Source: Cliona cf. orientalis
Taxonomy: Eukaryota; Porifera; Demospongiae; Clionaida; Clionaidae
Length of the DNA: 64,000 bases
NCBI GenBank assembly: GCA_963930775.1
Contig: OZ005702.1
Span: 4,774,001 to 4,838,000 of the forward strand
Reading direction: 5' to 3'
The notes beneath the pieces were generated by a model that saw only the letters and a program-made list of their open reading frames with translations, was not told where the DNA came from and ran no database searches. The position numbers were made by a program, and so were the translations under genes. Positions 46,737 through 58,920 of this stretch are shown here, in pieces. Position 1 is the first letter of the stretch. Each line of letters opens with the position of its first letter.

Positions 46737-47215
46737 TCCATTCCTTTTTGTTGTCCCTTTAGCCTACAGTTTCATTGCTAGTTCACTGACACCACATCTC
46801 ATCATACACTACAAAACATGTTGACAATTTATCAGTTGCGGCTTCATTATCATCATACCTCTTTGCAATTGAATTGTCCTTGTGTATGCACATCAATCAG
46901 GGTCATTGTCAAAAACAATCTAATACAATACCATTGTGCAGTGTACTCAGATGGTCATAATGACATTGCCTTTACAGTCATTATCATTGTACCTCTGTCT
47001 AAACTTGACAATTTTAGTATTTTTGTGCTAGTATCACAGTGCAGTATGACCATTGAGTGTGTACTAACTGTACGCAATGTCCCTTTTATAAATTCTTCCA
47101 TTCCTTTTTGTTATCCCTTTAGCCTACAGTTTCATTGCTAGTTCACTGACACCACATCTCATGCACCACAAAACATTTTCACAGTTCATCAGTTGCAGCT
47201 TCACTATCATCGCAA
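46737..47215. repeat. Direct repeat of about 115 bp, 360 bp apart
   Basis: TCCATTCCTTTTTGTTGTCC at 46737 recurs at 47097 with one change. The following CCTACAGTTTCATTGCTAG and CACCACATCTCAT blocks also match. No gene recognised in 45961-47670. Confidence 0.75.
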
Positions 47216-47678
47216 TTATATCAAGTATCATCAACCATGACATTTAATTATCACAGTATTATTCTTTCATCTTCTGTTACGTTGTAGCTACTTTTGGCTC
47301 AGGAATTGTACTCCAGTCATTTAGAGGTGAGTATGGTATCAACTTATCATAATATTATGATCAGCTCTCATTTTAGTTTTTCATGTATTCAGGAGCTATA
47401 CACTCTCTAGTAGTGGACAATGTTCATTTGAAACGCATTGAAAGGTCTGACCTGTGAAACTCTGCCCACAGATCCACCCCTTCCTCCTTTCACTTCTCCA
47501 ATGTCTCACCGGGTATGTGTGCACATGTGTAGTGTAAATAATTATTAAATTTCACTCTCTTAAAGTCCCCCCCCCCCTTCCTCCACCACATACATACAGC
47601 CGCACATGGGTGTGCGTGTATACAGTACGTACATGACATTGTACATGCAATGTCATGACATTGTGTTCCATGTGTTGT

Positions 47679-47965
47679 TGCCTTGGATACTGACATCTGA
47701 GGGGAACCTCCTGGTAATGTACATGTGTGTTCATATACACTTCCATGCATTGTAGATATTACTCATGCATATAATTGACAATCATTCCGTACCTGCAAAC
47801 ACAGGTCAAAGTTCAACCAGTAGGAGTTGCCTTGGATACTGACATCTGAGGGGGAAGCTCCTGATAATTTATGAATGGTCCCTTTAATATCTGGCTGTAA
47901 AAGAGGAGACCAAGGAGACTCACTAACTGCACTGCGAGGAGCTAAGGTACAATATTCTTCCACCT
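47679..47965 (-). other. Exon-like minus-strand segment with a partial direct duplicate
   Basis: On the minus strand a pyrimidine-rich acceptor leads into PDIKGTIHKLSGASPSDVSI and QGNSYWLNFDLCLQ, then GTACGG as a donor (about 47814-47925), both phase 0. TTGCCTTGGATACTGACATC from this segment also occurs at 47679, so it was duplicated. Product unknown. Confidence 0.25.
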
Positions 47966-48390
47966 CGATCTTCCGCTTTCCAAGATTAGTCATGTTATTG
48001 TCGTGGGATGTCATGAGTAGTTATGATTTCAAGTCGGCATACTCCCCAGGACAAACTTGAGGTGGGTGTGGTTTAGGTGGAGCTCTCTACCACCAACTGC
48101 AGCATTCCTACACATTATTGAGCATGAAGCCTTCAAAGCAATTAACTAATTAAATTAATATCCCACGAACCAATACTACTAAGTATTGACATATCTCTTC
48201 CATAAACACTCACCACAGGCTCTGTAGATCTACTGTGTAACATTGTGCAGCTACTACTATTTCTCTCATGGTGTTCTTGGCTGGACAATTTCATGAACAT
48301 TTACAATGAAGGAAGACAATGATTTAATTGGTGAGTGGTGACAGCACAGTTCTATGATCATGCATCTACATGTAGTGTGCTGTGTTTACA

Positions 48391-48423
<33 letters not shown>

Positions 48424-48440
48424 TCTCCCTTCCTCCCCAG

Positions 48441-48606
48441 CGGCTCCAATTTGCCACAGATCCATTGGTACTACCATTCATCTGGCCACACCATCAACAG
48501 TGCCCTGGAGGAAGGGGTGAGTGGAGCAGTCAAGAACAATTATGTGCGTGGAGTGGTCAAGTCTAGCGTCAAGGCTGGGGTATCAGCAGCTTATGACATC
48601 AAGTAA
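48441..48606 (+). CDS. Possible terminal exon of an unrecognised gene
   Basis: After a CT-rich tract and a TCCCCAG acceptor the frame reads GSNLPQIHWYYHSSGHTINS, then ALEEGVSGAVKNNYVRGVV and AGVSAAYDIK to a TAA at 48604. Third positions are GC-rich (ACC, ATC, CTG, GTC, AAG), unlike the surrounding DNA, which favours real coding. I cannot name the family or link an upstream exon. Confidence 0.3.
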
Positions 48607-49259
48607 CTCTCCTATTGTTGGTCTCAGTAGTGTGCTTACTCTATTTCTGGTGTTTTATTTTGATGCTGTCTACATAAGTAAAGAGATGTTCCTTTAGAGT
48701 ATTATTTTTTTATTTCCACCTGTTACAACGCAAACGCGATCGCGACCCGTTAGCGATCTAAGAGTATATGAATATCATTAGGCCGTACGGCCACATAAAA
48801 ATGGGCGTAAATCAGATGCAAGGGGGTAAAGTTTCGTCAATCCCCGCCAGATCCAAAATCAGCTGGTGTTCGTGACTAAGTGTACCGCTAGGACCAACTT
48901 CCTGAGCTGGTGAAGGCAGCCCTTTCTTAGTACTGCCCGGCTGCCAATCGGGCAGATCTCTCTCGTGGAAAGTTCAGGGATTCTTATCCAGTTGGTGTGG
49001 ACTGAAGCTGAGCCAGTAAGCTGCCGGGCCTGCTCGTGGAAACGCCATCAGAGTGGGCTCTAGGGGTGGTCACATATATACCTGCTGTACTGACACCCGC
49101 GACCGGGATCAAAATTTGATCGGGGCCATTTTTGGACCTTGATCGCTTGATCGCACCGCTAAAAGAGCCTTGACCGTTGATTGCCAACCGGGGGTGGGTG
49201 GGGCGTGGGTGGAGTCAAAGACAGGACCCATCTTGACCTTGATTTGAGCAGTGCAAATG

Positions 49260-49552
49260 CTCTAACCAACCAACCCGAGGCTGAGCTGGAGAAATACACT
49301 GGCAGTGGAAACGCCACTGAAGCAGGCTCAATCAGGAAAAGCAGTGGTTTGCAACGTTTTGCTAATGACAATCAGTCCAGTAATGCCCCTCACAATCTGC
49401 CGAGAAAGAAGAGGATCTGTCCATCTAGAGCTCGCAGGAATGCCAAGCGGTTCAAGGCCTTTCTGGACAGAAAAGTGCCTTTGGTACACCACGCTCCCCA
49501 GAAAGTGCTTGAATCTGTGTCACAGGAATCTAGTAAAGTGTGCCTCAGTTGA
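49260..49552 (+). pseudogene. Fragment of a basic, element-type protein
   Basis: The open frame includes LPRKKRICPSRARRNAKRFK and AFLDRKVP, an Arg/Lys-rich pattern common in ORF1-like or capsid-like proteins of invertebrate retroelements. It is cut by a stop and followed 27 bp later by a MITE. A further fragment (DDLKAFLDNQVSCIDFLI) near 51236-51300 could be its continuation. Confidence 0.25.
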
Positions 49553-49579
49553 GAAACCGTTGCTGATGCTGACAGGATA

Positions 49580-50009
49580 CTGTATGGCGGGTAATTTTCG
49601 TGGAAAGTCCGAAAAGGCCCTCAAAATTAATTTTTGTGGTTTTAAATTTCGTGACAGCAACCAGTCCAGGGGCGTGGCACCATTGCACAAGGGATGATGT
49701 ATTAATTGATACACGTGCTCGCGATCTTCTTTGTTACTAAGCCATATACCTACAGAGACTTGGACAAATAGCATGAGATAGAAGAATGTTGGTGTCGAAG
49801 ATGCTGTCAGCTGGATGATAATGGCTACTGTTGCTGCTAATACTGGGAAGTGTTAGCCGCGCTGCCACGGTGTTTGTGGCCACACCCATCATCATGGACT
49901 CGCATATCACTATTGGCATTAATTTTTGTGGGTGGGAAAATTTCGTGACTGCCAAGTCACCACGAAAATAACGAAAATTAGCACCCCACGAAAATTACCC
50001 GCCATACGG
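49580..50009. mobile_element. 430-bp MITE with TA target
   Basis: Ends CTGTATGGCGGGTAATTTTC and the inverted GAAAATTACCCGCCATACGG form a TIR of about 24 bp with one mismatch. TA on both sides (49578-49579 and 50010-50011). The interior repeats CGTGACTGCCAAGTCACCACG-like inverted pieces. Confidence 0.75.
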
Positions 50010-50012
50010 TAT

Positions 50013-51235
50013 TTGGATTCGGTGGACAGGAACGATGGAATGGAACGGTGGAATGGACTGGACTGGAATGGCAGAATGGAATGCGGAAAGCAACAGAGTA
50101 TTAAGACGCATGCGCACATGGTACCATCTTTCATCATATGAGAAGTTTTTGGTTTGTGGTGCTGTATCATTAGGATATATATTGTCAAGGGGGGATGGGC
50201 TCAGGGGATTGGAGCACTCCCTTGCCCGGAGCATGAACTAACAGCTGGTAGCTATTTATAGCTATGTCACTCCACTTGGCAATACAGTAATCAAGTGTTA
50301 GGGTGTGACATACATACATGTTGGATCATGCGGAAATCTAACATAGCATTGTTGCTTTGAATCCTTTTTACCTATAGTAGTAGATAGTTAATCTTAATGT
50401 TTAATGATAGGTAGATTATTACATAAGTGTCAACAACATGTTACAGACTGACTACACACAGATATGATCATTCAAATGTTCTAAATAAATTATTATTATG
50501 AAATAACACTTCATAATATAACACACATACACTAATGCCTAACATAAGTGATTGCATAACAAGTGACTAACGGTATAAATGCATGCACCACAATAAGATG
50601 CCCTCAAGTGTAGCAATTAATTACAGCTCCATAATAATAATAATAATAATATTATTATGTAGGGCGATCAGCATCTTTCAATCATACCCACATTTACATG
50701 GATGAGAGTGAAATATTCAAGGTGTGTGATGAATAATAAACATGCATGTGCTAAACAGTTTCATAGCAACTTTTATCACCCGAAGGTATAATAGTAAAAC
50801 TACAAGTAGGGATAACCTCGCTAACTGCTTGGACGTAACCAACCCCTTCATAAAAGGACTAAACTTTCTCCTTGATGCATGTGCCCCATACTAGGATGAC
50901 CAGAATCATGTAATTATTGTTTACAAGGCTTGCAATACGATCATTGAGACTTGAGTGGTGAATTATGCGCGTCACTGGCATAGGAAGCATGGGTGTACCG
51001 GGTGCTGGTGCACCCATGAATTTTTAAGTGGAACACAATGTCATACTTCACTCTGAAGTGTTTAATTTTATATTATCAATTAGTGTAAACATAGGCACCA
51101 GAGCACCCATTAATAGTCTTCCTACACCTCTGCGCATGGCTAACCATAGCTATTAGAGCACTGACATGTCCTCTATCATTTCACCTTTTCAGTCCAGTCC
51201 ATTCCACCGTTCCAGTCCACCAAATCCAAACACCC
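50013..51235. repeat. Inverted repeat pair enclosing about 1.1 kb
   Basis: TTGGATTCGGTGGACAGGAA at 50013 and the inverse of CCAGTCCACCAAATCCAAA at 51214-51232 pair, as do GGAATGGACTGGACTGG (50052) and CCAGTCCATTCCACC (51194). It may be a degraded fold-back element or an inverted duplication. The interior is AT-rich with an (AAT)n run at 50634-50658 and no gene. Confidence 0.4.
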
Positions 51236-51725
51236 GATGATTTAAAAGCATTCTTGGACAATCAAGTATCGTGTATTGATTTTTTAATTAGTGATGGTGA
51301 GCCCAGTCTGACTCTGGAACTAAATTCTGGAGCAACTGTGTGGAAGCCAATATGTGTTTTCAAGCCAAGGAGTGAAAATACGTACTGAAGGTAATTCTAA
51401 GAAGTCTGTGTTACCTGTTGAAGAGCTAACAGACCTGGATGAGCTTGAGTTTGAGTCATGCAGTTACTGATGCACCTGATCTTGTTTTACACAATGGCAA
51501 TTCTACAGTTTGGACACCGATAGCGGCTAGGAATCGCTCCAGACTGAAGCATCCTAACATAATTTGCTATTAACTATTATTTTTTATTTTATTTTATTTT
51601 TTTGTCTATAATACTTTATGCAGTAGATATGCAATGGATACATAATAGTATAAAACTAATCTAGTATGCACCCAGTTAATTAACGTACTGAACTAATGAC
51701 AAAAATTAAACAGACACAATGAACA

Positions 51726-52862
51726 TCACACGATACTTTTCTTGAATGACTGGAGACTATCAGCTGCAACCTGAAGTTCGTCAAGGGAGTTCCATGCTCT
51801 GATAGCACTAGGTACAAAAGAGTGGAAATAATAATTTATTCTAGCAAATGGGCAGAGCAGAGTGTCAGATCTTGATAGCCTGCTCCAGTGGGGAGGTTGC
51901 ACCATGAAGACATTTTCTGGGAAGTAGCATAGGCCATGTACAATCTTAAAGACCTGTGCAAGCTTTAGATGCAATCTTCTATCATCCAGTCTTGGTACAT
52001 TTGCAATGCTCAACATTTCCTCGTACCCCAAATCCCACCTTCGTGAAATAAGCTTGAGTGCGAATATCTGCACTGCCTCCAGTTTATCAATGTCACCCTG
52101 TAAGTAAGGGTCCCAGACTTGTGCCGCGTACTCCAGGTGTGGTCGAACTAAGCTGATGTAAAGCTGCTTTAGAGTCGCTGGGTTGGCATTGTTGTAAAAT
52201 TGCCTGTAAAGTAGACCCAAGATTTTCCTGGCTTTGGAGCAGAGTTCTGAGATATGATCCGACCAGGAGAGATTGTTGGTTAAGAGTACACCTAGATATT
52301 TGAAGAGTTGAACCTCCTCTAACTCGGATCCACGCAAGTAGAGTGATGCAGAGCTGGATACAGGACACCTCTTCTTGGAAAGGATCATTGACTTGCATTT
52401 AAGAGGATTGAGCTGCAGAAAGTTATCGTCAGACCATTCCTCCAAGTTGGTTAAATCTGATTGGACTTCTTCAAATTGACGAGATTCCTGAATTACTCGG
52501 TGGTATAAAATATCATCAGCGTACATTACTAAGGAGGAGGTGGGTGATAAAGTTACCTCAGTGATATCGTTGATATAGATTGAAAAAAGTAGTGGTCCTA
52601 GTACTGAACCCTGCGGGACTCCGGATGTAACTGGAATTTGACACGACTTTGCACCGTCAATCACCACCTGTTGTCTTCTGGAGGTAAGATAGTCTGTTAA
52701 CCACTCCAGCACTTTGTAGTGGAGGCCAGTTCTGTATAACTTGTCTATCAGTGGAGCATGGGGTACACTATCGAAAGCTTTCTTGTAGTCGAGGAAAATA
52801 GCACAAATGTCATGTCCAGACTCTAGAAGCTGGAACCATTCATGAATGGTTGAAAGTAGAGC
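51726..52862 (-). pseudogene. CR1-like LINE on minus strand: reverse transcriptase C-terminal part
   Basis: Reads HEWFQLLESGHDICAIFLDY, KKAFDSVPHAPL, SGVPQGSVLGPLLFSIYIND and MYADDILYHRV (catalytic YADD), then YLGVLLTNNLSWSDHI and SLVRPHLEYAAQVWDPYL to a stop at 51726. The frame is open from 52862, where the sequence switches abruptly to the plus-strand LINE. The matching N-terminal half is at 55664-56061, so this is one element split in two. Non-LTR retrotransposon polymerase of the CR1/jockey type. Confidence 0.85.
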
Positions 52863-55663
52863 TTACTATTTCAAATTATAATCTATTACGTTTAGATAGA
52901 AACAGGCACGGAGGTGGTATATTGCTCTATATTAGAGATATTTTATCTTTCTCACTGATCTTATCTGGTCCTAACAGTTTGGAGTTTCTTTGTGTTAAAA
53001 TACATAGTTATTCACACTCGCATGCAAATAATTTTTCTTTAGGAGTTTTATACAACCCCCCAGATAATGTTAGTTATGTACTTTCTATACTTACCTCGGT
53101 TTTGCAAACCCTTCCCCCTTCCATATTTTCAAATTTTTTATTGCTTGGAGATTTTAATGTTAATTATTTTGATACATCTAGTGCTGCTTTTTGTCAACTG
53201 GACAATATGTTGTCTAGTTTTAATCTTTATCAAGTTGTGCAGGAGCCCACAAGGGTTGCTATAAGTGGCAATGCAACTTTAATTGATTTAGCTCTGGTGT
53301 CAAACAGAGAGGCAGTGGAAGATTGCTCCATACTCCCCCCACTTATGAATTCCGATCATAATGGTTTATCACTGACAATAACCAAGAGTATGAAAAAACC
53401 GTCAAAATCAATGCCGAAAAGAGAAATCTGGAAGTATTCAAAAGCTGATTTTGCAAAGGCATCTAACATGATCGATGACTTTAACTGGGACTCACAGTTC
53501 CATGGTAAAAGTGTGGACGAGGCCTGCAGCGCCTGGGAAGAAGCCATACTATTGATAATGGATCATTGCATCCCAAAGGGAAAGGTACCAAAGAAAAAGA
53601 ACACTCCATGGGCTTCTCCCAGTATCAGACAGACCATCCTAAAGAGAAATTATGCATATAAAAGGTACAGAAGATCAGGAGACGCACAGTCTAAATTAAA
53701 ATACAAACGACTCAGAAACAAGGTTATTCACGAATTACGTTGAGCCAAAAAGTCTTACGTCAACAATGTAGCCAGGGCTAAAAATCCCAAACAGTTTTGG
53801 GCGGCAATTAAGGCTATCAATGGAAACAATTCATCTCGTATACCCACATTGTCGTGCAATAATGAAGCCATCACAGATGATAAAAGAAAAGCCGAGCTTC
53901 TGAATTCATTCTTCCACCGTTGTTTCAACTCAGCGCTTCCTCCACTGACAACAGAAGATACTGTCACTATGGATCCAACTGAATGCCCTGAGGAACTTCT
54001 CTGCTCTGAAGAAGAAGTATTTGATCTTTTACTCGCACTAGACACAACCAAATCGAATGGTCCAGACGGCATATCTGCAAAGATGCTAAAAGGAGTTGCA
54101 TGCAGTCTAACTCCAGTGTTAACAAGGCTCTTCAACCTTTCAATTACAACCTGCTTCGTACCTTCCAACTGGAAAACTTCTCGAATTGTACCAATTCCCA
54201 AGGGATCCAGCACTAGTCAGTCTCCATCTAATTACAGACCGATATCGCTCTTGTCTATTACTAGCAAGCTACTTGAGAGAATCATCTATTGCAGGATTGT
54301 AGCATTTCTCGAGTCGTCTTATCCACTTGCAGCCAACCAGTGGGGATTCCTACCAGGGAGATCAACGACTCATGCCTTGCTATCTGCTGTGCATGATTGG
54401 CTCAGCAGCATGGAAGAAGGTCACGAGGTGGGAGCTGTATTCTTTGACCTCACCAAAGCCTTTGATTCTGTGCCACACAGGCAACTAATTTGCAAACTCA
54501 GAGCAATTGGCCTGGACGACTACCTCGTCTCCCGGATCTCAAACTATCTTACTAATAGAAGTCAGTCGGTGGTTCTAAATGGCGAAACCTCAGACCCGCT
54601 CCCTGTGAAATCAGGTGTACCTCAGGGATCAGTACTTGGTCCCTTATTGTTCCTACTGTATGTTAATGACGTTAATGAAGTGGTCCTGTCTGAAGGCTCA
54701 AAGCTAATACTATATGCTGATGACATAGTTTTATACCGAACGATCCACACCGAGCAAGACTACACTGCCCTTCAACATGATGTGAACGCTCTTGGTGTAT
54801 GGAGTCTGCGTAACCATCTATTGTTTAACCCAGCTAAGTGTAAATCTATGGTGCTTTCACGCAAGAAAATCCAAACTACGCCACCAGCACTAAACTTGCT
54901 CGGCTCTGGAATAGAGGGAGTTGATTCTATCAAGTATCTTGGCTTAACTATTAAACACAACCTCTCCTGGTCTGACCATATCAATAAAATCTGCTCTAAA
55001 GCAAGGAGGCTTGTTGGCATGCTGTATCGACAATTTTACAACTGTGCAGACACATCTACCATCAGAACACTCTACCTGACACTTGTAAGGCCACATCTCG
55101 AGTACGCGAGCAAAGTTTGGGATCCTCACCTAATCAAGGACTGCAAGCAGCTGGAAGATGTTCAAAAGTTTGCCTGCAAGGTATTGTTAAAGAATTGGAG
55201 CACAACGTATGATGAAATGCTGGGTACATTGAACATACCGACACTTGGGCAAAGAAGGAAAGCACTTAGACTGTGTTTAATGCACAAACTTGTTGAACCT
55301 GAAGCCCCTGAAATTGTACCTCTAAATCCACGGACCTGCCTGTACAATACCCGCTATAACCACTCGAAACAGCTAGGCAGCCTAAATGGTCATACCCTGC
55401 AATACTTGAACTCTTTTTTTCCAAGCACAATTAAATTATGGAATAATTTAAGTAGTAATGTCATCTCTTTACCCTTTCCCACCTTCAAACATCATATCTA
55501 TAATTTATTACCCAGTAGTTAATTATCATTTATACCTATAATATTATTATAATTTCTTATCTAAGGATGTACATACCATTTATTAGCACAATATTGTTGC
55601 TATTTTTGTCCATCCTTGCATTTAGTCATGCAGAATGATATAGAGAAAAAAAAAAAAAGTGCT
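52863..55663 (+). mobile_element. CR1-like LINE on plus strand, inserted into the minus-strand LINE
   Basis: One frame runs from about 52863 to 55522 with a single in-frame TGA at 53741-53743. The endonuclease part (LLRLDRNRHGGGILLYIRD, FLLLGDFNVNYFD, PLMNSDHNGLSLTI) lacks its N-terminus. The RT follows: KSNGPDGISAKML, PIPKGSS, NYRPISLLSITSKLLE, NQWGFLPGRSTTHALL, LTKAFDSVPH, SGVPQGSVLGPLLF and LYADDIVLYRT. The C-terminal RPHLEYASKVWDPHL is present. The stop lies in LR*AKKSY where Arg is usual, so CGA to TGA at a CpG is likely. A poly-A run of 13 bases at 55651-55663 marks the 3' end. Confidence 0.85.
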
Positions 55664-57960
55664 GTCACTGTCGATCTTCCTGGCCTAAATCCCCATTGAC
55701 AGTCTGAGAGTGGATAGCAAACCTCTAGGTGCTCGACTATAAGGGAGAAGATATGCTTTTCTAGAACCTTACTTAAAATACACAGGAGAGATATCGGTCG
55801 ATAATTGCTGGGAAGGTGATTCTTAGAGGATTTTGGGATGGGTACAACAAAGGAGGTCTTCCAAGCATCAGGCAGCTTACCTAGCCTGATCGAAAGATTA
55901 AAAATTTCAGTCACCGAAGGTGCGATACAAGCAGCAGTATACTTCAGCATTTTTCCCGATATTCCATCCGGCCCGTTCGATTTTGACACATCAAGTTTAA
56001 GAAGTAGCTCTTCAACATATTCTACATTACAATAATATAGATCTTCGTCACCCGAGATCACGTCTGAAGGCCCAGGATTGGTGGAGTAGCCAGTGTTCTC
56101 TCCAAGAACACCCGAAGGATTGAAACATTTAGAAAAAAAATGAGTTTAACATATCTACCTTTTCATTGCCCTATTTGCTAAAGTTTCCAGTCAACTTGGC
56201 TCTTTTATACAGCAAATTTCGTCGTTTAATCATATTAATTAGTTTCTTTGTCAGCCATGGGAGGTTCTTGCGATTTGGAAGCTTCTTTTTTGGGATACAT
56301 TCATTCATAATTGAAAGAAACTTTTGAGACCAATTAGACCACGCTTCAGACAATAGCGAACTCCAGTCAACACTGTTGATTAGATCACACGCTCTCTCCC
56401 AGTCAGCCTGGCTATAGCACCAAATAGTTCGGCCCTTAGAGTGGTTATCACAGTTGTGTTTAGCTGTTGATTTCCAAGATGTTTGAACCTGGATGCCCTT
56501 GTGATCTGCATTAGAAAGGGGAGGAACAACAAAACAAGAATTAGACAATATAGGATTTGACATAAAAACTAGGTCAATGAGACTGGTGGAGCCATCATGA
56601 TGAGTAGCGTAATGTGCCAATTACCGACAAGTATCAACTATCGGAAATACGGGTATCGATTATCGACATAGGGCCTTACTATAGGCAGTGGGCGTGGCGC
56701 GTTTAATAATATCTTTGCGTGGTCGATCGCGACTCGCTTCTGTGCTTCAGGCTGGACTTTTGAAGGTAAGTTTTGCTTCATTTGTGATAAGATGACCCTC
56801 ACAGTGTCTTACTTTCTCAATACAGGGGCAAAGACGCGATGGTGCCGTTCCCGAGGCGCTTCTGCCAAGATTGAAAAAACGATAAAGATCGAACAAGCTC
56901 ACCTATGAACATGAAGTTGTCTCAGTAGTTAGAGCTCATGATTATGCACCTGCTAGTATTTTTTTATATAATTTTCTTACTCTTGAATTGCATGCACTGT
57001 GATGACAAAGCTCCAAGTGACGATAATTGATTGTATTGAAAGTATACGGTGTGCCGATAATACGTACCGACTGTTGATAACTGGCATTCGCAATTATAAG
57101 CTAAAATTGCCATTGCAGACGTATTTTGATAGGCAGCCCCCTGAGACTTTAGGTACTTGTAGCCCTGGCGACCCCCTACCTTTTGGTCCAAGTTCGAAGT
57201 TCAGGCGATGTTCCTAAGCAACAGCACACGCGGGAGAAAACCGTATGTCGATAATTGGCACTTTACGCTATGTGTTGGCTCCTTCACAATCTGTGTAAGG
57301 GAAAATAAATGACATAAGGACTTCAGCCTTGAAAATAATGGAGTGGTAGGGTTACAAAAATCTATATTAAAGTCTCCTAACACAATAAAATTTGTATACT
57401 GGTGTATAGCCAATGACTCCAAATAAGATTGAAAAGAATCAAGTACAAAAGATAAAGAGTTTGGTGGTCTATAAAAAAGACAAATACACACTTTACATGA
57501 TTCTTGACGTACAACAACAGAAAGCAGTTCCAGGTCCTCACATCCAGGCAGAATAGAAACACTTAAATGAGTAGTAATTGAACATTAGGACACCTCCACC
57601 ATGACGATTTCTGTCCAAGCGTATCAGCTGATAGCCTGGAATAAATAGCTCTTGGTCTTGAATATCTGAACTCAACCAAGTTTCTGAAATGCAAATAACA
57701 TTAGGTGAATAGGTTTCTGCTATGAGCTGTAGTTCTGAGAATTTTGGGAGGAGGCTCCTTGCATTGTAATATAGGATGGAAAGAGACCTGGATTTGCAAA
57801 TGATAGTTGATGAAAAATTATCAAAAAAAGTGGAGTCATCTTGGTTACAAAAATAATTAACTGGGGTTGCTAAATGGTTACAAAAATTTAATTTATTATT
57901 ACAATCGTGATTACAAAAATTATGATAATGAGATGTGTTGATGGGGGGAGCGGTACTCAA
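55664..57960 (-). pseudogene. CR1-like LINE on minus strand: endonuclease and RT N-terminal part
   Basis: From the 5' side: ILYYNARSLLPKFSELQLI, ICISETWLSSDIQDQELF and LIRLDRNRHGGGVLM, then a frameshift near 57585. CLFYRPPNSLSFVLDSF and FIVLGDFNIDF follow. The 662-bp element (56607-57268) interrupts next; the frame resumes with HHDGSTSLIDLVFMSNP and PPLSNADHKGI. The RT start is KSNGPDGISGKMLKY, VVPIPKSSKNHLPSNYRPIS and CQWGFRPGRSTVTA at 55664. This flows into 52862 once the plus-strand LINE is removed. Several lesions make it non-functional. Confidence 0.85.
56607..57268. mobile_element. 662-bp TIR element inserted in the LINE endonuclease
   Basis: Starts GCGTAATGTGCCAATTACCG and ends with the inverted CGATAATTGGCACTTTACGC; TA on both sides (56605-56606, 57269-57270). 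Its removal rejoins the endonuclease (KEPTH then HHDGSTSLIDL). Short internal repeats echo the end motif (CGATAAT). No transposase, so non-autonomous; Tc1/mariner-type target. Confidence 0.8.
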
Positions 57961-58920
57961 GTGGCTGATATTGGATCCTGGGTATGGGGTAAAAAAGAAG
58001 GATCTTCTGGTGCGTTGACATCTTCTGAGGTTGGAATATCTCCATTTTCATTGCCCTGTAGCTGCTGCTGTGCATTTGAATTGGTTGATTCTTGGATGTT
58101 ATCTACCTCTGAGTCAGTGACGGCAGGGTCTGCATTAGTGTCAGCAGTGTCGGCAGGCTTAGTGCACTGGTTGAGAATCCAAGAAGTCTGTACATTCACA
58201 TGCACTGTCCCATTTCGCATCTAACTCACTTAATACAGTTTCATTAGCATGAATGACAAACCACCAGATAGATTTTCCAGAGATTTCATTTCTTCTTGTT
58301 TTCCTTCTAATTTTCAATCGTTGTATGTTGCAAAATCTCGAGATAACATTTTCCACCGTCTTGACTGTTGCATGAGGGTGAGTAGCCCATACCTTCCTTG
58401 CTCCTTCTACCTTCACTCTTGGTCTCTGTTCACTCGAGCTACCTTGGGCAGTGGACCCTGGTGCTTCGCTAGAACTAGCAGCGCTTGCACTGGCTTCTGG
58501 TGCGGTGGGTGTCCCAGTTGTGATATCCGAAACCGCGTCGTGGCAGAACCACTCTGTTGGGAGCGTGGTGGATTTCGCTGCGGTTGCTTCTTACCGCGGG
58601 CTGTCACTCGAGCGGTAACAGAAGCGTATAGCTGTGTGAACGTTGAGGGTCTTGCAAACGCGGATGGTTCTGTAGTGTGGTGAGCGCCGTTTTAGTAGTA
58701 GCAAGTTCAATCTTCAAAGATTCTACTTCCGACTTCAGTTGCTGAATGGTGGCGGTCGCCGACTTCAGGGAGCACCACTGGCACACAAACGGTAGGCCGC
58801 CCTTGCTAAGTTCCTCAAACTGACGCTTCATTACCCCAGCACAGTAGCGATGCACTGTACTGCCACATTCTCCTTTACACTGAAGCGTGTCGTGGTCCTT
58901 CTCTATAGCATCGCAGCATC
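57961..58920 (-). pseudogene. CR1-like LINE ORF1 with PHD-type zinc finger
   Basis: From the 5' side: CCDAIEKDHDTLQCKGECGS, TVHRYCAGVMKRQFEEL and FVCQWCSLKSAT form a Cys4-His-Cys3 PHD-like finger. A coiled coil follows (TIQQLKSEVESLKIELATTK), then a Pro/Gln-rich basic linker and a segment with VWATHPHATVKTVENVISRF and KSIWWFVIHANETVL. PHD-bearing ORF1 proteins are known in CR1-like LINEs. Frames are broken in at least two places. It lies directly upstream of the endonuclease part and belongs to the same element; homology ends near 58920, so the 5' end is truncated. Confidence 0.7.

Noticed and set aside
46818..47141. 107-codon open frame
   Set aside because: Overlaps a 115-bp direct repeat and shows no domain.
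49181..49552. Open frame as a host gene
   Set aside because: Arg/Lys-rich pattern typical of retroelement proteins, with a stop and a MITE next to it; listed as a fragment only.
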